Shown: positions 32,695 to 43,339 of the stretch, piece by piece
Layout of the letters: every line of letters starts with the position of its first letter
How positions within the stretch are numbered: the first letter of the stretch is position 1
Assembly (NCBI GenBank): GCA_021432635.1
Contig: MU270045.1
Coordinates: forward strand, 336,867 to 400,866
From: Thozetella sp. PMI_491
Lineage: Eukaryota > Ascomycota > Sordariomycetes > Chaetosphaeriales > Chaetosphaeriaceae
Direction: 5' to 3'
DNA length: 64,000 nucleotides
Translations under genes and position numbers: made by a program
The notes under the pieces: generated by a model
What the model was told of the DNA's origin: nothing
Databases searched by the model: none
The model's input: only the letters and a program-made list of their open reading frames with translations

Positions 32695-34636
32695 TTAACC
32701 AACTCGATCCCCAACCTCAAATTTGGGTAGCCATACGTCGATGACAGCCGCCCTGCCGCCACGCACCGTTTCCAGACCCTTCTGGATCGCGGCATCGATC
32801 TCGGCGACCTCCTTGACGGTGCAACCCCAGCCGGCCCCCGCGGCTACGGCAACTTGGGCATGGTCGCAGCTCGGGTCGAACGTCACAAAAAGGTCGTCGG
32901 CGCTCTTCATCCGGCTCGAGTGACCATCGGAATGGCAGGCCAGGGCGCTCAGCATGGGGCTTTTCCAGCCGCGGTTGTTGAGGATGACAGTCAAGAACGG
33001 CGCGTCGTACTTCCGTGCCATCCAGTGCACGGTCGAAGGGATACTGAAAAGGAAGCTCCCGTCGCCCGTGATGTTGACGACGACCTTCTCGGGGTTCGCG
33101 AGCTTTGCCCCTATCGAGGCGCCGCCGTTCCACCCAAGCGCTGTGGCACCTGAGGTGAAGTAGGTGCCGGGGAGGCTGCGCATCATCACGTCACAAATGG
33201 GGCGGTAGTTGGAGATACCCTCGCTCATCACCAGCGCGTCTGGCGGCAGATGCTCGCGTAGCCGGGACAGGACGTGGTGCGGGGTGATAGCCGCGCCCGC
33301 AGGAGGAGTCAGCTCCTTGGCGCGGATCCCGGCGATGTACTCATCATGCTTCTCAGAGATAGTTTTTATCCGCGCTTGTACGGCCTGCGCGTCCACGCCG
33401 CTAGTTTGAGAGCTCACGGCGGCGTTGAGCTGCTTTAGGGCAGTGTAGACATCAGCCTGGCAGGAGAGCTCCGTATCGAGGTGGAAGAGCGACATGTTGA
33501 CCTTCAGGGGGTCGCAGTCAATATGATAGACGGCCGCATCGGCAGGTGGGCGGAAGCTTGACTTGACCCACGGCACATCGCAGTCGAGGACGATAACCAC
33601 ATCCGCATTGTCGAGTACGCCGTTCTTCAGACCCTCACTCCAGTGATTCCCAACGTAGAGCTGGTGGTCGTGCGGGAAATTCATGTAGCTCGGTATGGCT
33701 TCCTAGACGACAAAAAACAGATGAGTATGCGTTACAGCAGTGTAGACGGCCATAGACCTCTTGGCAGGCCCTGGAACGACATACCAAGACGGCGGTGCCT
33801 GTGGCTTCGCAAAGCTTGACAAGTTCAGGAACAGCCCTGATATTCCGGCCAGAGTATGAGGTGACAATGACTGGGGACTTGGCACGTAGTAAAGCCGTGG
33901 CAATCTCATCAGCGCTCTCTGGTGCTAGGGCATGGGGTGCGAGCGGTTTCCACTTGCTCGCCTTCACCGAGTAGGGTGTGAGTTCCTCCTCTAGGGCCTC
34001 TCTCGATGCGATCAAGTAGGACGGCCCCTTGGGGTCGCTTTGAGAAAACTGGGCCGCCCGCAGGAGAAGCTGCTTGGCGTTCTTGCCTGTGCGAATCTCA
34101 TTGTTGAGCACCGTATATCCGCGTACAATGCCTCGTTGGTCGATGGTGTCCTGCAAATAGTGAATGAACTCCTACATATACCCTCGCCGTGGTTAGCGAG
34201 CTCAAGGAGGGAAGCCAGCGGGGTATGGTTCTCGGCGCCAGGGGCAGGGTGCGGGCAGCAAGCATACATTGCGTGTTCCTCGCAGCTCGCCTTCCTCTGT
34301 GACGGGGCTGGTGCCGGCAATCATGATGACGGGGATGCGCGCTCGCGAGACGTTATGGATCGCTCCGGCCATGGCCAATGTTCCAGCATCGACATGCACA
34401 AGAATTGCCTGCATCTTGCCGCTAGCTTGGTAGAAGCCCTGCGCAGCGCTTAGGCCCACGAACTCGTTCGGCGCAGTGATGAACTGCAGACTGCCCGGTT
34501 TCGCACCTTGCGCCTGACGCAAGCTCATGGCCTCGAGGATAGCGGGGTGGTCGCTACCCAAGTTCACGAACATGTGGGTGACGCCAGCATCTTCCAGAGC
34601 CTCTAGGATGGCTGTTGCGGTAGTGTAGCTACTCAT
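32695..34636 (-). CDS. Thiamine-diphosphate-dependent decarboxylase/synthase-like enzyme
   Basis: Three exons, complement(32695..33702, 33785..34171, 34268..34636), 587 residues, all junctions in phase 0. It has the three-domain plan of the acetolactate-synthase/benzoylformate-decarboxylase superfamily. The N-terminal Pyr domain has the catalytic-type Glu in TAPNEFVGLSAAQGF. The middle domain contains AKSPVIVTSYSGRN and DNADVVIVLDCDVPWV. The C-terminal PP domain carries the cofactor motif GDGSFLFSIPS...ILNNRGW, giving the GDG-(about 25)-NN spacing, preceded by GATALGWNGGASIGAKLA. It lacks a clear mitochondrial presequence, which argues against biosynthetic acetolactate synthase. A cytosolic 2-keto-acid decarboxylase (benzoylformate type) or carboligase is the better guess. 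It is adjacent to an aldehyde dehydrogenase transcribed in the same direction, which would oxidise an aldehyde product. Reaction and substrate remain inference. Confidence 0.85.
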
Positions 34637-35270
34637 GGCGTTGCTGCAGATGGAGATGACGTGCTGGATGGTCTGTCAGAGTGTCTGTAGCAGATGCTCA
34701 TGGCGAGCGAGAGCGAGCCAACTGCTTTTCAATAGCCAGTGGAAGATGGTCCAGGTACGCCCGCCCGCCCGCCGACTGGGGAAGAGCTATGGTGCCCGGC
34801 TTTGTAGCTGCCGCGCTAGCGAGGGCTCAGGATGCGTCACACTGGGGTTGGAGAGTTATGGAGGGGCATCGGAAATTCCGGGCGGGGGATAGCCGGCCAT
34901 CACCCTAGTGATGGATATGGAGGGAGGGACTACCGCTGGTACGTACACTAGATTCTCTAACCTTCACGAGTACTTTCTTCCTGGCCACACCTAACGAGTG
35001 CAACTAGAATAGTGTGGTGCGAGGACGCTAGCTAAGTGCTGCGGGCAGAGCGCCACGCTCCGGCGGATGCAATGCACTCTTTACAATGCAAACGCACAAG
35101 GTGATGCAGGGACATCAACGAAGGAGAGCAAATGCCGGATATACATTCTAAACACCAATCCCGTAGTTGTTGTGCTTGGCTATCGTCGCCTTGCACCACT
35201 ACATGAGGGGAGACACGGCTCGGTGGCTATCCGTCGCACAGGTGGTTGGCTACTTATATCCCTGCCTTGC
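34637..35270. other. Intergenic region between TPP enzyme and aldehyde dehydrogenase
   Basis: 634 bases carrying the promoter of the thiamine-diphosphate enzyme and the 3' end of the aldehyde dehydrogenase, both leftward. CCCGCC repeats occur at about 34758-34775. No coding sequence is supported. Confidence 0.5.
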
Positions 35271-37212
35271 TTAGATGGGATAATGATGCCCGTGGGACCC
35301 AATAGTCACAACACGTTCCTCTGTAAACTCCTTGATGCAAGCCGTACCTCCAAACCGACCGTATCCTGAGGCTTTCTGGCCACCCAATGGCAAGTGCGGT
35401 TCGTCTGCAGCGAGTGTCAGCCAGCACGCCCCGGTGCAAAGGTCCGTATAACGGTCCAAAACCTACCATGAACTGTCGGCCCGTTGATATGGCACGACCC
35501 GCTCCGGATTCGGCGCGCAACCGCCAGCGCCTCCGTTATGTTGTCGCTGTAAACGGACGACACCAGTCCGTATTCGGTGTCATTGGCCAGGCGAATGGCC
35601 TCCTCTATCGTTTCAAACTCGAAGAGCGAAACGACAGGACCAAATGATTCCTGATAATAGATGTCCATGCCCTTCTGAACTCCCTTCAGGGCTATAGGCT
35701 GTACGATAGCCCCCTCCACCGCGTGTGTACCTCCACAGACCGTGGCGCCTTGGGCCAAGGCGTCTCCAATAAGCTTGTTGACGCGGGCGCCGGCATCTGG
35801 GGTAATGAGCGAGCCGAGGGCTGCTGATCCGTCGACACGGGGATCCGCGGCGTGAAGGGATGAAACCTAGGCCAAGTCAGCGCAGGAAATTCCTCTTCCC
35901 ATGTTTAAGCCCGCTCTATCGAGGAACTAGCCTAACCTTTTGACCGAACAATTCGGCAAATTTCCCAAATAGGGACTTGTGTATAATCACCCGTTCGGTG
36001 GACCTGCCACCAGGTAGGTAGCGTAAGCAATCTGCTCATCTTTCCTGACCATCCAAAATAGATTTCAAGGTCTCTCACATGCAGATTTGGCCCTGATGCT
36101 GCATAGCACCGAAGGCGGCAGCGCGGACAGCTTCCTCCACATTAGCGTCCTTCAGCACGATCATGGGCGCTTTTCCTCCAAGCTAAAGAGCGGTCAGCAG
36201 TTGCCGGATCGATCGTTGCAATTGGACGGTTCAGCTAGTATGGAAAGGGGGAGGGGGGGAGGGGGGGGGCAGGTTTACTTCGAGCATGGCGGGCTTGAGA
36301 TATTTGGCGCTCATGTGCGCAATGATGCGCCCAACAGCCGTCGATCCTGTGAAGTTGACGCGCTGGACGGCGGGATGAGCAATCATGGACTCTGTCACGA
36401 CAGGAGCCAGATTTCTCGGGCAGCAAACGAAATTAAGGACGCCGGGCGGGAGCCCCGCCTTCCGGAAGCTGTCTACCAAGAGATATTGCGTGTACGGGCT
36501 TGACTCGGAGGCTTTCAGAACCACCGTATTTCCACAAACTAGCGGGGTGATGAAGGCTCGGATCCCCAGGATCTGGTGCCCAGTCAGCTTTCGATGATGG
36601 CGGCACGGTACTTCAGAGGCCGATACTCACAATAGGAGCGTTCCACGGCGCTATCCCGAGGATGACACCGCACGGTTCTCGAAACACCATAGCAAGCGTA
36701 CCTAAACCAGATGGTTAGCCCTCCATTGTCACCCTGTACAACTACTGAGCATGACAAGAGAGGGGGCGGGGGCGGGGGGCATCACCTCGATCGTTGCTCT
36801 GCAGTAGTTCACCCTTGATCTGGGTGGCCATTCCCGCGGCTTCTTGCACAAACTCGATGCCCGTCTTGATATTGAAGGCTGCCCAGCTCGGTTTCGCTCC
36901 TGTCTCCGCCACCATGGCCTTGACCAGCTCGTCCTTGCGGCCCTGGAGTATCTCGACGGCCTTGAGCATGATATTGCGCCGTTCCAACGGCGTGGCCTCC
37001 CGCCAGGTCTCAAACGCCGCGTCGGCCGTCTCTACGGCCCGAATTGCATCGCTCTCAGTAGCTGACGGCGCCCAGTGGACGATATTGCGGGTGACCGGAT
37101 CCAGGACGGAGAAGGTCTCTGGCGTGGTGATGTCTTGGCCATCGATCACGATCCCGAAGCCCGCCTCCCTGCTTTCGGCCCCTTTTCCATCGATTTCTGT
37201 GTTTGACGACAT
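35271..37212 (-). CDS. Aldehyde dehydrogenase (salicylaldehyde/vanillin dehydrogenase-like)
   Basis: Seven exons, complement(35271..35404, 35467..35866, 35937..36003, 36079..36182, 36279..36572, 36631..36701, 36786..37212), 498 residues, the canonical ALDH length (PF00171). Key pieces: GIAPWNAPI before the cofactor strand, NTVVLKASE with the NAD(P)-binding Lys, NFTGSTAVGR for the Rossmann loop, MLELGGKAP with the general-base Glu (joined across an intron), QGQICMST with the catalytic Cys (also joined across an intron), and FGPVVSLFEFE late in the chain. The pattern fits aromatic-aldehyde dehydrogenases such as salicylaldehyde or vanillin dehydrogenase. It would oxidise an aromatic aldehyde to the acid using NAD(P)+, probably in the cytosol. 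It lies immediately upstream of the thiamine-diphosphate enzyme, same strand. Two of its introns carry long C-runs on the sense strand (G-runs on plus at 36246-36270 and 36761-36780). Confidence 0.9.
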
Positions 37213-37984
37213 GGTGTTAGACTAGGAAGTCTATTCGAGCCGCCTACAATGCTTTGAGCACGAGATAGAAGAATCCCTATACAAATTAGGCTCTAAGAGA
37301 GCAAAAGTGGATTAGTGGATCGCCGAGCGTCTCGCAAAAGCTTGATCATGGCCTTTAAAAATCGCAAACTTGACGGGCCAGGGCATCTACTTGGTTGGCT
37401 GCTAAAGAACCAAAAGCTAAGGGAGGGCAGGTAGGGTGGGAGTTGCCAAGCCGGAAAACCCGAGCACTACCCTCCCCTCCTGTTCCCTCCCCCGCCCTCG
37501 CCCCCGCGCTAAACCCCCCGCAACCCGCAACGCGCGACAGCAACACGGAGCACCCAAAGTGGAGACTCCCCCGGAGAGTTGCGTCTCTGTCGAGAGGAGA
37601 TTTCTGTTTCGTGGTATCCGTCACCTCGCTCGTTCGCAACAATACCAGCTAGAGAGTCATAGAGCTTCTGGTGGTAATATCTATGAAGCCAGTAGGGGTA
37701 TCTTTCTTCCTTGAGCCCCTTCCCTCTGGCCTTCTCCTAAAAACCCAAGCTAGGAAGAGTTTTTAGCCGCTGCCCCCGACGCTTTCCCCAAATCACCTGC
37801 CTCAGGAGCTGTTCTCCGCAAAGGAGGGGTTCCCCACAGCCCCATCCCTCCACGACAGACAGACATGGACTCTTGGTCCCTAGTAGGTTCCTTGCACACC
37901 TTGGGGACCTGATACTGCTAGACAAGGTCGCTAATAAGTAAGTTGCTTACGTCTAGGCCCCTTCCGTAGCACGTTGCCCACGCC
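37213..37984. other. Intergenic region up to the assembly gap
   Basis: About 770 bases upstream of the aldehyde dehydrogenase. A C-rich stretch (about 37470-37525) has repeated CCCTCCC/CCCCGC blocks. No gene is supported; open frames here overlap on both strands. The sequence is ordinary in composition right up to the gap. Confidence 0.45.
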
Positions 37985-37994
37985 NNNNNNNNNN
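37985..37994. other. Assembly gap (10 N)
   Basis: Ten unspecified bases separate GC-normal sequence on the left from A+T-rich sequence on the right. The length is likely a placeholder. The true distance and even the contiguity across this point are unknown; the 5' part of the transposon that starts the AT-rich island is missing at this edge. Confidence 0.99.
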
Positions 37995-38165
37995 TATATT
38001 TTAGCTTATAAAGCTTTAAATATTAATTTATATGTATTAATAAGCAAATAGAAGCTTAAAGAAACTCATAGAATCTTCTAGATATCTCTCGCTTTTTCCC
38101 TATAGTTACTTATCTAATTAGCTTACTATATAATATACTATATAATTAAGCTATATATATTGTAG

Positions 38166-38356
38166 GACTAGTATTCTAGTATACTCTAGTATAGTATTAT
38201 ACTATACTAGTACTAGCCTAGTACTAGTATAGTATATACTAGCCCCACACTAGTATAGTACAGCTTTATACTAATACTAGTCTAGTATAGTATAACCTTA
38301 TACTAGTACTATAGTATACTATAGTATTAATACTAGTGTTAAAATACTATAGTACT
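38166..38356. repeat. CTAG/TACTAG-rich palindromic low-complexity tract
   Basis: About 190 bases composed largely of variants of TACTAGTATAG, with many CTAG palindromes and an almost strand-symmetric sequence. It lies within the first few hundred bases right of the gap and upstream of the recognisable pol region of element A. It may be a degenerate microsatellite further changed by RIP. Its self-complementary nature could explain why the assembly breaks nearby. Confidence 0.6.
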
Positions 38357-41300
38357 AAATCACAACCCTGATAATAATATTAAGAAGACTAAGTACTATA
38401 TTATTAATATTAAGTTCTTAGGATTTATAATCACTATAAGAGGTTTTTATATAGACCCTAATAAAATAGTTATAGTTATAAACTAAAAGCCCTTTAAAAA
38501 TATATATAAGATATACTCTTTTATTAAGTTCTATAATTTTTACTATTACTTTATATATAACTTTAGTTATATTATAAAGCCCTTAATAGATCTAACTAGG
38601 ACTAGTGTTTTATTTATATAAGAAAAGTATTAATAAGATATATTTAATTAGCTAAAATATAACCTAACTAATACTTTTATCTTTAGCTATTACTTATTAA
38701 TTATTAAGACTATACTAGAAATAAATACCTTTAATAGTATTTTAAAAGTAATACTGTTTTAAAGACACCTTAATTAAAGCTAGTATTTAATTAGTTACTT
38801 CTTTAAAAAGATAGTTAGTACTAAGACTAAATATCTGATCTAAGATAAGGAGTTATTAATAGTAGTTTATACTTATAAATACTAGTAAGCTAAGCTTATA
38901 GGACTAACTACCCCTTTTATAATTATAACTAACTATAAAGCCTTTAAGTACTTTATAACTAAGTATTTCTTAAATAATAGATAAGTATATTAGGCTTAAA
39001 AACTATCTACTTATAACTATAAGATTACTTATTAACTAGGTAAGTAAAATATCCTAGCTAATACCTTATTAAGGAAGTTAGAGCTTATTTATATAATAAG
39101 AGAATATTATAATTAAAAGTAAACTATAGAAATACTAGATCCTTAATAAGTAGTTCCTATCTATATAATCTCCTTACCTATTGTTAAAGTTACTGTTATA
39201 GAACTACTAGATAATATATTACTAATAGACTAGATCTTATAGGCGAATTAAGCTGTAAAAAAGAGTTAATAGTATATAAATTCCCCTAATTAAAGCTTTA
39301 AAATAGACCTTTTACTTTATAATAATCTCCTTATTATTCTAAATGTATTAAGTTTAGATAATATACCCCTTTAGACTACCCTTATTAAACAGACTTATAA
39401 GCCTAAAGTTAATAAGTACCTAGGATATAATAAGATAAAAGAGCTATTAAAAAGGCTATACTACTAGCTGTCCCTAGGTATTAATATAGGATAATATATT
39501 ATAAATTGTTAATCCTATCGCTAGAGTAAGATCCTATATAATAAAACCCTTAAACTACTTTAACTACTCCTTATTTTATTAATACTATAATAAGATATTA
39601 TAATTAATAGTAAGGATATATCTAAGGATTATACTAGGTATAACTATACCTAGGTTATTATAGATTACCTTAGTAAACACCTCTTTATACTCTTAAAGTA
39701 TAAGGCTAATACTATTAAAGATATAATAAAGCTATTTTATACTTATATCTAGTATATCTTTAGCTCTTCTAATACTATAGTCTTTAATTATAAACTATAA
39801 TTTATCTTAGCCTTTATAGATAAGATATACTAGCTAATAAGTATAAAGTAAAAGCTTTTTACTATTAACTATCCCTAGATAAATAATAACTCTAAAATAA
39901 TAATATAATAGATTAACTAGAAGCTATGTCACTATTATAATTACTTTTAAAACAATTAGTTAAAGCACTTGTTAATATTAGACTTTATATATATAACTAC
40001 TCCCTATATAAGTATTAAAATAACTTTTTATAAGATTAATATAAGGATAATACTAAAGCTATATTATAATTAGTATAAGTAGATAACTGTTAAGTAAGGC
40101 TATACTAAGGATTTAATATGATTAAAAGCCTAATAGTTTATAAACTATACTTATAAAGTATAAAAGTAGGTAAAAAAATACCTAGTTATAATATAGATAT
40201 ACTAGAGTTACTAAGCTAATAAATACTACTAAAAGCCTAATTTTAATATTAATAATAAGGTTTTTATCTCTATAAAGAGATAAAGCTCTAACCAGTCTAG
40301 TCTAAAGCTAGGAAAGCAGATAAATAGCTTATTTAAGATTATAAAAGTATATAATAATACCTATATATTAGATCTTCTATTATCCTATAAAATATACTTA
40401 ATATTTAATATAAGCTAGCTATAGAAGATACTAGACAACTTATTCCTAGGGTAACTATAGCTAGAGCTAAAGCTTAATATTATTAATAAAGAGCCTAAAT
40501 AAGAGGTTAACCACTTAAAGGTATTACATATCTACTATAAGAAATTATAATATAAGGCCTAGTAAGTAGGGTATAATCCTAACAACAAGTAATATTATAC
40601 TTTTAGCTTTTATAATATACTATAGACAATCTAATACTTTTATAAAGAGTATCTAGATACTCTTAAACTATTAGTAAAGCTAAATAAGTAACTTTAAGCT
40701 ATTAAAGACAATTAGCAGCTAGATAGCTTTAATCAGGATAATAAGCCTTATAAACTTAATACCTAGAGAAACCTTTATTAGTAGCCCCACTTTTAATAAA
40801 TAATAACCCTAAGGATTACTAACTTTAGATTTCCTTATAATTTAACTATAATCTTAGAGTTATAATTTCCTTAAGCCTTACCCTACTTAATAACTAGATA
40901 AAAATACCTTTATTAAAAGGGATAGGGTTAGTATTTTCTAACACTTACTTTAAAAATATACTAGTAGATATATTAACACAATAGTCTAGCTAATTATTTA
41001 AAGTCTTAAAAGTAAATACTAGGCTAGTATTTAACTCTAGATATAATTAAGAGTTTTTCCTAATAAAACTATTCCTATTACCTTTTAGATATAAAAAGCT
41101 AGTTAAAATCACTAGTAATAGTAATAGGTTTTCTTATATACCTACCCTTAACTTTAAAGTCTTTTAATAAGATAAATAAATCCTATATACTTTATAAACG
41201 TTACTTTAAAGCTAAAAAAGATAATATTTAAACTAATTTATAAGGGCAACCTTTAGGTATATTATTAAGCCTATTAAAAACACCTTTATTAAGGTTAAGC

Positions 41301-41492
41301 TTTACCTAGTAGGATTACTTATATAACCTAGAGGGATATAGATAATAACTAGCTTTCTTTTTATATAGAAAGGAGAGGGTTAACACAGGAAAACCTTAAA
41401 GGATAAAGTATATACTTAACATTGCTTATATTTACTTTACTTCTTACCTTTCTTTTTTAAGGATGAAAAAAAAAGCTTTAAGAGAAGGGTAG

Positions 41493-41799
41493 TGTTATAG
41501 CTGCTGGCCTTAACTATGGATTAGACTATTTATTATAAGTATATAAGACAAATAGATAGTTATAGCTGTCTAGTAGCTGCTTAGCTATTAATCTTTATAT
41601 AACTATATATATTAAGATTATAGCAAGTAAAAGAGCTATAAGCGCCTAGAGGCTCTAGCTCTTTAGATATACCCCTAATTAGAGCTAAAGAGTAGCTATA
41701 CTACCTCCTTCTCCTTAATCTTTATCTTAGAGTCTTTAGTTACTTATCTAGAGTATAGTTAACTAGCCTTGTTACTGCCCTGTAAAGCTTGCTGTAATA
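41493..41799 (+). repeat. Putative 3' LTR of element A
   Basis: Begins TGTTATAGC and ends GCTGTAATA, which would be inverted ends (TGTTATAGC/GCTATAACA) after allowing C/T and G/A changes. A purine-rich tract (AAGAGAAGGG) lies directly before it, as a polypurine tract should. No second copy is in the window, so the boundaries rest on the ends and position alone. Confidence 0.55.
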
Positions 41800-41809
41800 A
41801 TAACTAAAG

Positions 41810-41814
41810 ATATT
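41810..41814. repeat. Target-site duplication ATATT, left copy of element B
   Basis: The five bases ATATT directly precede the 5' LTR of element B and occur again directly after its 3' LTR (49615-49619). A 5-base duplication is the usual integrase signature of Ty3/gypsy elements. Confidence 0.8.
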
Positions 41815-42268
41815 TGTTATGACTAAGGTATTAGCTACCTCCTTACGACTACTAATATAGCCTAGCACCTAGCTATAAGTAGTTACTATAGGTAAAACCC
41901 TTAAGGGATGCCTTAGATATTTATATAAGTGCCCCACTAATTAGGAAGGATTATTATGGAGCATTTAGCTCCTAGTAAGCCTAGAGCTTCTAGCTTATTA
42001 AGGAGCTCTAAGATTCTAGTGATTTAAAGTGAGCTATAAAGAGTAACTTAGTATATAAAACTATAGTCTCTACCTAGATAGATTAGTTAGCTTTTACTCT
42101 TTAGTAATTAATCTCTATAAGTCTATACTTAGTTTATAAGCTTAACGCTTATACTATTAGATCTTACCTTATATTGATTAATGCTTTACTTGTTTCTATC
42201 CTCTTTATCTTAGGAAAGAATCTCCTATATATTAAGAATACTAACCTTAAGATCTTAGTGTTATAATA
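41815..42268 (+). repeat. 5' LTR of element B
   Basis: 454 bases, starting TGTTATGAC and ending GTTATAATA. It is co-linear over its whole length with the 3' copy at 49161-49614. Differences between the two are nearly all C/T or G/A, with more T and A in this copy. Confidence 0.92.
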
Positions 42269-43339
42269 TATTAATTACTCTTTTTTAAAGGGTAAGATAA
42301 GTATAATTAATAATATTCTATAGTTAATATATCTAGTAAGAATACCTTATCCACTAGTAGTTATAACTCTAGTAAGTGCAATAAGAAAAAGGAAAAGGCT
42401 CTTGTTTAATATAGCTTTAACTAAGAAATAAAGGACGTTGATAATAGTGGAGATAATACTAAATATATTAGTATAAAGAGAGACCTTGCCTAGATGAAAA
42501 AACTTATTAGTAAACTATATGTTAGTGTTATTTAAGTACTCTAACTTAAAAGTGACCTATGTATTATATGTGTTACTGTTAATATTATTATAACCCCTGT
42601 TGAAGGATATGAAAAGCTAAGGCTTAACTAGCCCTAACCTTTTAATAGTATTTATAAACACTTAAAAAGTTACTTAGTTTAAGTAGGAGTTTATTATTAT
42701 TTTTATACTAATAGCTTTTAAAGTAAATATAAAAAAGTAGTATATACTAGCTTATTTTTAAAGGGAAAAGTATTAATATAGTTTAAACTATACCTTATAG
42801 ACTTTTTTAAAAAAGGATTTACTTTAAAACTTAGACTAGAAACTTATAATATCTTTATAACTTATATAGGATATAAATAAGCCTTAAAATCTTTTTTCTA
42901 AGAACTAGATAAGAAATACTAGTGGGAATAAAACTTATATTAACTTAAGTAAAAGAGTTTAATAGTTTAGTATATAGTAGAATTCTAATAACTCTACTTG
43001 CTTTTAAACTATACTAATAAAACTAAGAAATTCTTATTTTACTAAGGACTTAAAAGTAAAGTTAAAGACAAAGTCTTAAAGCTTAACCCTTTAAAAGGTT
43101 TCTTATTATATATAGAAATAACAACCTATTTTAATAACTAACTATATAAATAAAGGATAGAAAAATAATAGTAAAAAATCTAACAACTAGCTAATATTAA
43201 AAAACTATAATAGAATAACTAGTCTAAGTAACTTATTAATTAACACTAGAATCACTAAACAATAGTATATAAGACATACTTAGGACCTATAGACCTAAAT
43301 ATAGCATAATAGAAACTAAAATAAGACCTAAAGGATGTT

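Larger units (their letters stand above)
37995..41799 (+). mobile_element. Ty3/gypsy retrotransposon A, 5'-truncated at the gap, RIP-mutated
   Basis: The AT-rich, stop-riddled sequence still reads as a gypsy pol gene in one frame. Near 38412 a reverse-transcriptase 3' block survives (KFLGFIITIRGFYIDP), followed by a SFxxFxxFYxYFIxNFS-like region. Near 39654 the integrase core appears (VIIDYLSKHLFI) with the downstream NTIVFNYKL region. Both blocks are in the same phase (38412 and 39654 differ by a multiple of 3), so decay is by base changes, mostly C/T and G/A, rather than indels. CpG is almost absent and TpA abundant, as expected for RIP. The element ends at a putative 307-base LTR (41493-41799). 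Its 5' LTR and gag are beyond the gap or lost. It cannot be active in this state. Confidence 0.8.

Noticed and set aside
32695-34636. Biosynthetic acetolactate synthase (branched-chain amino acids)
   Set aside because: No mitochondrial presequence is apparent, length is short for fungal Ilv2, and the gene lies beside an aromatic ALDH; kept as decarboxylase/synthase-like only.
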